This document shows positions 45,289-55,879 of a stretch of DNA of 64,000 bases, in pieces (the stretch's first letter is position 1; each line of letters opens with the position of its first letter). The stretch spans positions 1,028,489 to 1,092,488 of the forward strand of contig MNCI01002682.1 in NCBI GenBank assembly GCA_015680685.1. The letters are read 5' to 3'. A program made the translations under genes and the position numbers. The stretch comes from Gnetum montanum. Lineage: Eukaryota > Streptophyta > Gnetopsida > Gnetales > Gnetaceae. The notes under the pieces are model-generated. The model saw only the letters and a list, made by a program, of their open reading frames with translations. It was not told the DNA's origin and did no database searches.

Positions 45289-46757
45289 GGTATTCTTTTT
45301 GCTTTTCTACTTACCTAGATGCATGTGTGTTTTCATGGATTTCTTCCCATTTCATGTTGACCAATAAAAGAAGTTGAATAAAGTTTTTGCATGGTGTGGT
45401 TCCAATTTCATAAAAGAAAAAAAAAGGAAAAAATGATGGGAATTCAAAGCACATCAATTATACACAATAAATGAATAAGTCTTTGCATGGTATGGTTCCC
45501 ATCTCAAAAAAAATGATGGGAATTCAAAGCACATTCCTTAGACGAAATAAGCAGGCTACAAGCATTGGTTATGGGACTAGAAAGACATGTTACCCATGCT
45601 TGAAGGTCCCCTCTAACTAAGGCCCTTTCTCACTTCCTACTTCTTTTTTCTTTTTAAATAAGAAATGGTGGTTGTTCTGTGGAAGCACTCTTGTGTCTTA
45701 GCGGGGTGGACTAGTCTTAGAATGGTGATGCAAAGTCACTGAATGTGGTTGGTTTTGGTATGGACACAGATGGATCTTATCAAGTCATTTAACCATAAAA
45801 TTCACAACGGAGTTTATGTGACCTTAATTAGGAACTCCATTCCACCCTCTCTCATCCATCTATGCTTTCCATGTTTCACCTCATTGTCAGTTTCATGTTC
45901 TTATTTGATGTCCTTGTTTGATGTGTCGACATTCTTAGGTAGTTTCTTATAGGTTTTTGTACTTAACCTTCCATAACCATTAATCATCCACAGGGCCCAC
46001 AAACTCCTTAGTTTGAAGTTATGCAAGTGTAATAAAAGCCCTGTGCCTGCTTTGGGAAGGATATCTTTTGGTTGGATTAGTTAAGTTCTTTATCCTTAGA
46101 TACTCTTACAATCAAATCCTTTTGTTTACCTCATCAATGATATCCAATTGTGTGCATCTTTACAACATTTTTCAATGAAACCTTTTATAGTTACTATTGT
46201 AAATTCTTAAACTCTCTTTAATCATTTCCTCACATTTGAAATTTTTCAAATCTAATGGACCACTTATTCATGATACCCTATTTGTTAGTCTTCTTGCTAA
46301 CACTACTAACAGAATTAATACACCATAATCACAACCTAGCCAAGTTTAACCATTGACAAAACAAGGTACTTCAAAGCTATATGTTACACATTGCACACTA
46401 ATATATGATTGTATTGTGATTATAGTGGGAAGCATAGATTGGAAGCAAGACTATCTTCACCAAGGTTGATGTGGCAGTAACACATGACGAAGACCATTCA
46501 TGATCGTTGGATCTTCTCTCTCACTCTTTAGCTACCAATGTATGTCAATTTTGTCTAGGGTGTTCTCTTCTCTTGTCATGAACACCCAATTCTATAAAAG
46601 ATTATAATTCGTACACTTGGGCACTTAGGAGTTTGTTTGTTTCATTTGTGTTAGTTTGTCTGTTAGTCAATAATCCCATACTTTCCCAATATTTTGTAAA
46701 AAACTTGTTCTTTTTCTTCTTCACTTGAGGATGAGTTTTCATCTAGTTGTGGGGGTA
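45289..46757 (+). other. A2 3' non-coding region, right of D
   Basis: Continues the A1-like 3' region (A1 15,393-16,854). A block of about 97 bp starting GAATAAAG at 45,376 is tandemly repeated from 45,473, with GATGGGAATTCAAAGCACAT in both copies. The terminal purine tract TTGTGGGGGTA ends at 46,757. Confidence 0.7.
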
Positions 46758-47597
46758 TGATAAATCATGTTTTAACTATCTTTGATATCGGATACCTGAT
46801 ATTAAAGCCCAAGATGTGATGTCGAATATTTGATATCGTGGGATATGTGCCAACCTATAAATATAGCACTTAGGCTCACGATTTTCATATAGTTTTTCAT
46901 CAGTTTTTGTCATAGATAGTGAGTCTCTTGTAGTGTATTTTCTCTAGAGTTAGAATATTTTCTAAGTGCCCATAGTAGGAGTCTGAGTGTGTATGGATCT
47001 TTGTTCGAGCACTGATGTACCTAAGCACAACAGTGTGATGGGAATAAAAATGAATTCTTTTGATCATCCTTGTAGAACTGAGAATAGATTAATGTTTCTT
47101 TGATGCATTTAATATTCATGCACTTTACTTTAATGCACCTTAATTAAGCAATTAATTTCTAGTTGTTAATGAACATAAGTGCGACTACCTTGAGCATACG
47201 TGTAGCACTTGGTAACCTAGAAACGCTTAACATTTGGTAACCTAGCATTGCTATATGTGTTCAAGATGTGTTTGGAAAGTGGGAATGGGTACTTGTGTTA
47301 AGCTAGCTAGGTAGTAGAATAATTAGATATTAAATTCCTCTACATTTCATTCTTGTCTTAGGTGATTAAACTTTCAAAACATAAAATGATAAAAATCATG
47401 TGCCTTAATTACACTTAAACCATATCCTTGAGCTTCACAAGTGTAGTTGGGAAGACAACGAATGTTCTCAATGCCCATTTCACTTCCTAGAGAATTAGTG
47501 CATTGACTAACTATAGGTCCATGAAATTCAACCAGATCGCATGTGAATGCCTTAGTGATTCATATGGTTGAACATAGGGGTACCTCACTGCTCATCA
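46758..47597 (+). repeat. A2 3' LTR
   Basis: An 840-bp LTR from TGATAAATCATG to CTCATCA, with TATAAATA at 46,856-46,863. It is the same length, within one base, as the 5' LTR at 25,623. Confidence 0.92.
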
Positions 47598-48480
47598 ATA
47601 GTAATGAAGTTGAAGGAAATTAATTGTTCTCTTTTTAATCACATCTCTACTTCAAGGAAACATTGCTTAGTTCTTGAGGAGCTCCTTAAAAAGATAATAG
47701 TTCTAATCAATTTATCAATCCAATCAGAGTTTATTTTATTTATTCTACATTCTCTGTGTTATCAAATTAATTATTTTATGTAAGTTACATGATCAATTTA
47801 TAAGTTACTCATCTACATATTCATTAAGATAAACAATAATCATGCTTTGCCTTTGATCCACATTGATGATGGAGCATGTTTTAATATGATCTCATAGGCT
47901 ATTATTGAGGAGCTAATATTTCAAAATAAATATGCTATGCTAACTTTCATTCTTTTTTCATTTCTTTTAATAGTACTAGAGTTGATGTTCTAGAAACCAT
48001 TAAGATGCCTTTTGCATTTGGTAATAGAATCATATTCGAGTCTCTCTTCATGGTCATACATGACTAATTGTTTAGAAATTAACACTACTCTTACAAGCCT
48101 TGGTTATCCTATTATTGAATAGTATTCTTGCCTACTCATTAAGAGATCAACATCCCCTTTCATAATGAGGAATTTATTATTCTTGTTGACATGAAAATAT
48201 TAAATGTTTTCTACCTTGATTAATAGTAAGATCTTAATTTAGAAGAACTTACTAAAATGTCTACCTTTGTTATTTTCTAATCATTCCAACTTTCAAATCC
48301 ATGGTATCCATGAAACTATGAGTTTATGAATATGAGGTTTAGAGGTCTAAACATTATTTGATCAACTAAGCCTACTAAATTATTTCAATCATATATGTAG
48401 GCCATAAAAATTATTGCTAACCAAACCAAGGAATGAAGGATTAACATTCATTTCTAGTTCTATTTATTTATGTTTTCTTT
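47598..48480 (+). pseudogene. Family C second copy, right part (protease)
   Basis: The sequence resumes the first C copy from about 7,545 on. A shared GAAACATTGCTT block stands at 47,659, and a protease remnant spans about 47,850-48,060 with the same order of words as 7,790-8,050, now full of stops. It then runs into T-rich non-coding DNA, as in the first copy. It completes the host of A2. Confidence 0.55.
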
Positions 48481-50553
48481 TACTTTCTTTGTTTTGTTGA
48501 TGCATCTTTTGAACTTTTTTTTATTACCATTAAGTTAACATTATCTATTTATAAAAGTTAATTTTATTTTTATTTTCATTTGCTATCTCATTTTGAAGCT
48601 TACACAACTTAGGAAATATTTAAATATGGATAGAAGAATATAGAAAATCTAGAAAATCCTTCATTTTTTAATAAACTCAAATGTTTGTATATACATCATT
48701 GATAGTTTACATGATAGAATGTTTTGAAATAGTTAGAAACCAAAAATACAAAAAAGATTGTTTTATCATATAATATCTTTCAAGTTCTAGCCTTCTTTTC
48801 CATTTTTATCTTTGTGATCTTCTTTCTTTTTAATAACGTCTTCATTTTCTTTGTAATCTTTGATGCACATTAAATTTTTTATCATTGTTTTATTCAATTA
48901 TAAAAATTGAAAAACATTTAAAAAATTAGTTATCAGAGTATTGAAATTAAAACATAATAGGTTAGAAATAAATAATTTTATCTATTTTACTTATATCACC
49001 ATTGTGTTTATATAATTCTAGTAGACCTTTTTTTACTTTCTCAAAATATAAATTATTTACTTCCAATCTAGACTTTGTTAGAGTTTAGAGCTGTATACAA
49101 CTTGATTTGGTAGAAGGTGAAGATCAAATCTAATAAAAAATGAGAATTTTTATGTAAATGTGACCTGGATGTAACTTCAAACAGTTTGTAGTGATGATGA
49201 ACATGAGTCCATCATTGGGTGGTTATTGATCATGGCAATCTTGGTATTTTATTTTTTAAGGATGTGAGTAAGGGACGAATGAGGCACGAGTTCCTAGAAT
49301 CAGTATGTAACTTAGTTGTAGGTTATAGTGGAATTTCCCTAGTAAAAAAATTTAAAACCTAACTAGAGCATGGGTTGGGTAATAGCAAGGGGCACAACCT
49401 TAGTGCTAGTTTAGTATTAGTAATGATAGGGTTGTGACCTAGGCACTAGTATAGTATTAGTGAAGCACAAGTATTGAAAACTTAAAAAATAGTATCTTAA
49501 CTTTTTTGTAGTACCCGTAAGTTATAACTTTTTTGTTCAAATAAATTTTTAGCTAATCTTATATTTTTTGGAAAAATATATATTCCTACAAAATCTAAAG
49601 CTATTGGAGTATTTTAATATGAAAACTTATCCTTGAAATAATGCCATCAAATCCAACTATTTAACTTTTGTAGATTGAAAATAAATGATGAATGCATCTT
49701 GATTCTTTTGAATTGCAATCTAAAATTGATGTGGAGTGATGAATACCAATACTTAATCATGTTGAAGCTTGCAAATAATACTAAATTGAGAAATTGTTGT
49801 TGATTAATGGGATGTTGATGGAGGATGATGATAAGTTGATTAAAATTATTAAAGATAATGAATGTTAATAAACAAGAGTTGATGGAAATATTGGAATATG
49901 AAAAGAGAACTAAATATTTTTAGAAAGATTCAAGCTTAATCTTTATTGCCTTGCTACAAAAGTATTACAACATGGTATGGCCATACTAAGGAATGATGAA
50001 AAGTCATTCCTCTCTAATTATAATAAATAAAATTTGAAAAATAAGGATGAATTGGATCTAAACTATAGTACATTCACCTATCAATTCATAAAGTATTGAA
50101 TTTTCTTGACTTTTACTTCTTACTTCAAATGAAGTATAAATATTACAAGGCTTTGATTCATAAGTTAACAACTAAATATGACTTACATTATAGTCTATCA
50201 TCAATAGACTCATCAACTTGAAGTATTTTTAAAAGAATCAATACCCATTCTTCCTCTAGTGTTGAGTCTTCTTCTTCATCTCTCATTTCATCAATAGACT
50301 ATTATTTCTTTTTCAGAATTGATAAACATACAATCAAAAAATAACTTATCCATATCACTTAACCTTGATGCATAAATTTTGGTTGCGCGGGCGTTGGAAA
50401 GAAAAACAGGGCGCCTCCCACCTGGACGAGGCATTCGTCAAGACTGTTAATTTGACATTCGTGTTGATACTCAAAAGAAAAGCGAAGGAGTAACATTATC
50501 GCCAAAGCTGCTCTGCAAAGAAACGGTGCATCAAGAGTAGGATGCAATGTTCC
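48481..50553. other. Unassigned AT-rich stretch
   Basis: No gene was found. A short duplication is visible near 49,408-49,480, where a CTAGTTTAGTATTAGT-like word occurs twice about 45 bp apart. From 50,370 composition shifts towards higher GC. Confidence 0.35.
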
Positions 50554-50605
50554 AAAAATTTGGGGAATGGCTCAAAGATTGTGGCATCAATTCCCCCAAA
50601 TTTTT
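50554..50605. repeat. Inverted repeat
   Basis: Arms AAAAATTTGGGGAAT (50,554-50,568) and ATTCCCCCAAATTTTT (50,590-50,605) pair along their whole length with one extra base, around a 21-bp loop. It overlaps the start of the GC-rich coding-like segment. Confidence 0.75.
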
Positions 50606-51600
50606 TCCTACAGCGAAATGGCTAGAAAAAGAAAAATCAAGCCCTTCGCAGCAGGCATCAGGTTTTCAACCTCACCTCATCCTACTGCAGCAACCTCAGT
50701 CTTCTCGGTAGCAGAAATGGCAAAAACAGCTGCAGGAAAAACAGAGAAATTAGAAAAATCAGCAGCAGTCTTTTCCTCTAAAAAACCAGTGGCAACAGCG
50801 GTAGTCAAACCCTGATCACGGTGTCAGATCTACCAATCGTGGTGGTGGATCTACCAATCGCAACCATTCTCTTGGCAATGACGGTGGTTGTTTTGACCGT
50901 GATTCATGTTAGGGTTTTAGCCCCAATTCGCAGCAGGGTTTTTAGATGCTTTTGGCATGCGTGGCTTTAGGCGTGGCTTCTGACGAGGTGCGCGCAGTGG
51001 TCGTGGAGGTTTTCGCGATGGTTGAGGCGGTTCCCATGACGGCCGAGGCAGATCCCACACTGCTTGCAGCTCACGATTTGACGCACGGTCTACAGATCGC
51101 GGCACGTGATATTGGGATCTGGGACACGCACGGTCTCTTTAGGGTAGTGCGCGATCTCATCAGGGTAGCGTGCGTGCAGACTTTCAGCCCTTCACTGACC
51201 TTTGGCTAGGAATCTGCTCGTGACTGGACATGATTCAGCATGTGAACAAATGATCGACTGCCTGCGCGTGGAGAAGTTTGGCCATCTCTGTGTTCCTTCT
51301 CCAGTTTCGGTCACGACCGCAGTAGTAATGCACAGCAGGCTCCCCCTAATGGCGACGGCAGCAGCGCTCAGATCGGCGATGGTGCTTAGGGCAGTGACAC
51401 TCAAATCGACAGCAGCACTTAGGGCAGTAGCAGTGCTTAGGGCCGCAGTGATGGTAGCAGGGTTTTCAGAACTAACAGCAATTTTCCATGATTTCAGAGC
51501 TCTCTGCAGGGCAGCATTGGTTCCAACTTAGGTTTTAATTCTGTAAATAATGGTGTACATTTTAGAGGGTTTAATAATAATAATTTAAACTCAAAGAGCC
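50567..51600 (+). pseudogene. Decayed Gly/Arg/Asn-rich coding segment
   Basis: The first 82 codons (50,567-50,812) are open and Ala/Lys-rich (MARKRKIKPFAAG near 50,618). Next comes GGGSTNRNHSLGNDGG (about 50,842-50,890). Then in another frame an RGG-box-like run MRGFRRGF.RGARSGRGGF (about 50,957-51,020) and DGRGRS; later a Ser/Gln-rich part and an Asn-rich end FRGFNNNN (about 51,565). Many stops look like C-to-T decay: TGA where CGA (Arg) fits and TAG where CAG (Gln) fits. GC content is well above the surroundings. RGG boxes bind RNA. No family was identified; it could be an ORF1 or N-terminal part linked to the PLE downstream, or an unrelated RNA-binding protein pseudogene. Confidence 0.45.
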
Positions 51601-51990
51601 CAGCCTAAATCAATTTGCCACGAGCTGGGCCCCACCCTTGAATTTAAATTTAAAATCAAAACCCTCCCATCACATCTCATGCTCATCCGTCCCCAACCAC
51701 TCCCCCTTTGCGACAATTTTGAACTCCACTCTACCTGCCTTTGGGCCATCACTTTTGGAGTCTACCCAAAACAACCCTCTGCAAATTTCCGTCCTCCCTC
51801 TATGCTATCTGCACCACTACTCAAACACTTCACTTGCTGAATTTTGCATCGCACATCCATAACTCACCATGATCGTGTTTTAATTTCTAGTTGCCTATCA
51901 TCAACCAGACTTCGTACGCTCATTTTCTCTTTGCACGTAAAATAGTTTGCGAAATAAAAAATCACATGTCTAATTTCATGATCTATAACT
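51601..51990 (+). other. Linker between RG-rich segment and PLE
   Basis: Pro/Ser/His-rich short frames with stops in the same strand and frame as the PLE start (51,850-51,990). It could be the decayed N-terminus of the PLE protein. Confidence 0.35.
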
Positions 51991-53837
51991 TTTTCATTGT
52001 GCACTCTTTTAGCAAACAAAATTAAAGTTTTGGGTTATGGACTTAAATTCATCCTTTGGCCACTCCCCATGGATCGAAACTTCATTATTAAAGAATTCAC
52101 CATTTTTGCCAAGCTTCTTAGACTTCGGAATTTCTTTAAAAATAAATCTGAAGATAATTTTTCATCTTCACCGTTTATTATGGCAACCTAAGTTGCTAAA
52201 ATAAAACTCTGATGATGTAATAATTGGAATCCTCCAATTAACAATCTTAATCTCGAGATCAAAAATTGTATTCGCAATTGCCTCACTTTCCTTGAAGTTG
52301 TACTCTCCTCTCTTAATTTTAACCACTAGCAACCTCTTCCTTATCATCTTCTTGGAGCACTTCGAAAACTTCAAAAAGACACATACATTGTCATTCGCCC
52401 CGGGGATAAAAATCTTGGAGTTTGTGTTCTGGATTCCTCTTGGTACCTTGAGGAAGCAACCATGCACCTCTTCGATTTGGATGTTTATTTGCATGTGGAT
52501 TCTATTCAATGGGATGAGATTTATCATCAATTGTTTTCCATTATCAACCATTTTCCACATGTTTTCAAAGATCTTAAGGATTCATTACTTCAATTCAAGG
52601 CTCTAAAACTTTGTAATTTTTATTTAATCCCTAAAATTCATAAACTTATAATGGTTAGCCACCCGATTTTGCTCCTACATAAGTTATGTGCTTGAACTTG
52701 CCTCTTGCCTTCTCCATTATTTGCTGTTTCCCATCCTTTGTTCAACTTCAGAATTCATTCGTCTTGATTCGTGATCTCTGTTCAAGAGTTGTACCTGTTA
52801 ATGTACTTTTGTTTATATTCGATGTAAAATCTCTTTACCCCAGCATCCCCAGCGATCATGGCATTGCTGCCCTTAAAGATATGGTTGGAACATATTTTTC
52901 TGCAAACTCATTCCTTTTGCAGGATCTCTACAATAATGCCATTCTGGAGTTTGCTTTATTAGTGCTCCGTGAGCACTACTTAGAATTCAACGGAGTATAA
53001 TTTAAATAAATCAGAGACACTACAATGGGTAGCAACTTTGCCTTTGTATACACATGCCTTTTTCTGTGCCATCTTGAAAAACAAGTTTTCAGTATTCCTG
53101 AATCCCAAAATCTTTTATATTTCAAAAGATTCATCGATAATGCTTTTGGCATCTGGAATGGCTTTGAAGATTCCCTTTCTCTCCTACTCTCCCGATATGG
53201 TAATGTTTATCCATCAATCAACATTACACCCACCATTTTTGATTCTGCAATTAATATTTTGAATGTTACTTTCTTCAAGGATCCTCATTTTGTTGACACT
53301 GATATCCTTTCAACCAAGTGTTATCAAAAACCCTTGAATGCATACCAGTACATCCCTTTCTCCTCATGGCATCCATTTCATCAGAAGAAAGCATTTATCA
53401 TTGTAGAACTCAAAAGATACCTCATCAGGGAATCATGTTTTGGCGATCTTCAACAAATTCAACGGTAACTCTTTCGACGACTTTGTGCTTAAGGGTATCC
53501 TTCTCGCTTGCTGGTTAAATGTTTCAACCTTGTTTCTACTGCTTCTTATTGATCACTTCTACCTAGACTTCATCAAAGTAATGATGTTCCTGTTAGGAAA
53601 TGAACCCCTTTCATCTTCAAATTGGATTTCAGTACTTTTACTAAATTCTTGAACATGAGGGTTCTCCTAAACTTTATATTTGATCAGCTTTGCTAAAAAG
53701 ATCTGACTCTCTAGAACGTCATTCTAGATGTGGTCACTTGCTGGTGAAATCCAAGAAAGTTGCGTTTACTCATTAAAAATAGATTCAAGTGCTTAGTTCC
53801 ACCCCCACTTTGGGCTAAACGAATGGGGCCCTGGTAA
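51991..53837 (+). mobile_element. Penelope-like retroelement, RT region, degenerate
   Basis: The hallmarks of Penelope-like RTs stand in order. GYGLKFILWPLPM is near 52,030. RPGDKNLGVCVLD, the DKG-motif position, is at about 52,395. NFYLIPKIHK is at 52,615-52,644. RT motif A FDVKSLYPSIP is at 52,818-52,850. Motif B is TTMGSNFA near 53,019, motif C FKRFIDNAFGIW at 53,121-53,156. Then TKCYQKPLNAYQYIP and SSWHPFHQKKAF, and a thumb with PRKLRLLIKNRF ending at 53,837. PLEs prime reverse transcription at telomeres or nicked DNA. The frame changes once near 52,690 and about twelve stops follow or precede. The catalytic DD reads DN. No GIY-YIG endonuclease is seen downstream. Conifer PLEs are known as Dryad; membership is inferred. 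Confidence 0.88.
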
Positions 53838-55879
53838 ATTTTTTATAGTCCCAAAATTTTAAATTTCTTAAGATGAAACAATTTAAATTTAGCACTTCAG
53901 CACTTGTGCTCTTGATGTTGCCTTTGTAAGTTTAAGACATACGGAAGAGGGGTGAGAATCTCCGAAAATGTTTTGTGTTTTAGCTTTACTTGGTTAATGT
54001 CAATTTGAGCTTTTTTAATTTCTATTTTTTTTCCTCCTCTACTTTCTATTCCATATTTTTATTAACCACACAAGATCAAAACAAAATTTTTTGTAACCCA
54101 AATTTTTTTTTGTAACTTAAAATTTTTTTGTAATCCCCAAAATTTTTTTGTAACCCACAATTTCATGATAAGAATTTTTCTTATTTCTTGACCATTATGT
54201 AGTTTCTTATTCTATTTCTTTAAGTATCTAACTTGATGTATATAAAACATTTTATACTTTTGATGTTTTTCATCCCATGCTTCCCAAGTTGAAGCTTCAT
54301 CATTTAAGTGATGAATGTTCTTTGCATAGCCAAGTAGAGTTTTATTTTAACCAATAATGCATTGCTCAACTTATCTACCTTATTATATTCTTTTTAAAAG
54401 GTCGTGAAAATTGAGTTGTGACACCATTTTACTTTTATTTATTTTAGCATTAGAATGCTTTAATTTATTTCTTAATTGTTTAATTTTTTGTTCATTACTT
54501 TTCTCATTGTACATTTTTGGGCAATCTATAGCATCCTTGAGTTCTTAACATCATTCCCTTATATTTTTCCAACATTATATAACATTTTCCCAAACACTTG
54601 TCATCTTTAGTAGAGATATGAAAGATTCACTAATGTGTCTTATCATCTGAATCAAGTTCTCAGTTATGTTTGTTAGTGACTTTGAACTAGTGATGTTACT
54701 TCATGCTCTTTGCATTAGCATTCCATTCAACATCTAGAAGCTTTTATAGGTCATCTTGAAGATAGCATAACCAGTTATGGTAGTTTTGTGAGAGTTTGTA
54801 GCATTGTTTCCCCTAATAATAAACCTAATTTTTAGCTCTTTTTTTCCCTATAGCTTTAAAAATCATAACTTTGAGTTCAATTAATTTTACAAATTGAAAG
54901 ATAATTTATCCTCTTCTTTATCATTTTTGCCTTCTCTCTCATTTTCTCTATGTGTTGTATTTTACTTTCATTAGTTATAATTATGTCTCTCTATTTTATT
55001 ATTCAATTGATGTAATAAATTTGAAGTATTTCTTTTTTTTCTCTCTTTTCTTCATATTTGCATTAGCAAGTTACATTTGGAGTAATTTTCATAATTAATC
55101 ACTAACATGATTCCTAGTTTTCATCATTTTATTATTTATTTAGTTTATTATTCCACTATTTCTTTTCATTTTATTTCATCTCACATTGCATATAGTAAGT
55201 TCAAATTAGATTTAGAAAGTATTAACTTGAATTGTTATTGTTTGTAATCATTTGAAGTTTTGTTGTTGGATTGTTTATGATCATAAACAAAAAACACTAT
55301 CTTGTACAAGTTTTTGTGAAAATTGTTTATAGAATGATTTCACCAAAAATATGATTAGTCATGGGACATTCTTGCTTCTCATCATTTGTTGTTGTTGCAA
55401 AGAGAGTTGTTAGGTGTTTAGAAGTAGTAGTGATTAAACAAAATCATTGTAGTGGTCAATAATGATTTATTTTCCTAATACTGTTGTTATATTTGTAAAA
55501 GCATATATAATTCTATGATTTAAATATGGACAGCTCTTGTAGGTTATAGAGCCCAAGCCCATTCCCAACAAGGCATGAAGAACAAACTAGGTTAATGAGT
55601 AAGGGCATTGGAAAGTTTTCCAATAAGTTTAAATCATGTTCACTCATAAGAACCCATGTTACCTTGATCATATATTCATTTTCGACCAAGAGAAGAAACA
55701 TCAATGGAGGGATGTATGTGGCAATGTCATTCTACATATAGATAGATTGGCTTCTTTCATGCTTTAAGTGATACTAATGAGGATACCATATAGACAAGAA
55801 AAAATTAGATCCTACTTGCTTGATCCTATATGTTGCAATGCAAGTATGAGATTGGACTAATAACCTCAACATAGAAATT
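53838..55879. other. AT-rich flank downstream of the PLE
   Basis: T-rich DNA with a short tandem array at 54,083-54,165 and no gene. The PLE 3' end should lie in the first few hundred bases, but no boundary or duplication was found. Confidence 0.35.
54083..54165 (+). repeat. Short tandem array, unit about 20 bp
   Basis: Four units, each AAAATTTTTTTGTAACCC with small changes, in a row. It starts 246 bases after the PLE reading ends. Confidence 0.9.

Larger units (their letters stand above)
25623..47597 (+). mobile_element. Athila-like element A2 with nested insertions
   Basis: Complete structure: 5' LTR 25,623-26,463, primer site, gag, protease, RT, RNase H, integrase, 3' region and 3' LTR 46,758-47,597. 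The flanks read GTAGT before and ATAGT after, a 5-bp target duplication with one difference, and family C sequence continues across it. Element D (33,318-45,288) sits inside the 3' region; without D, A2 would be about 10.0 kb. Stops and frameshifts occur in every gene, but this is the best-preserved pol here. Confidence 0.88.

Noticed and set aside
52168-52560. 130-residue minus-strand frame
   Set aside because: Antisense shadow of the PLE RT N-terminal region, which has recognisable motifs on the plus strand.
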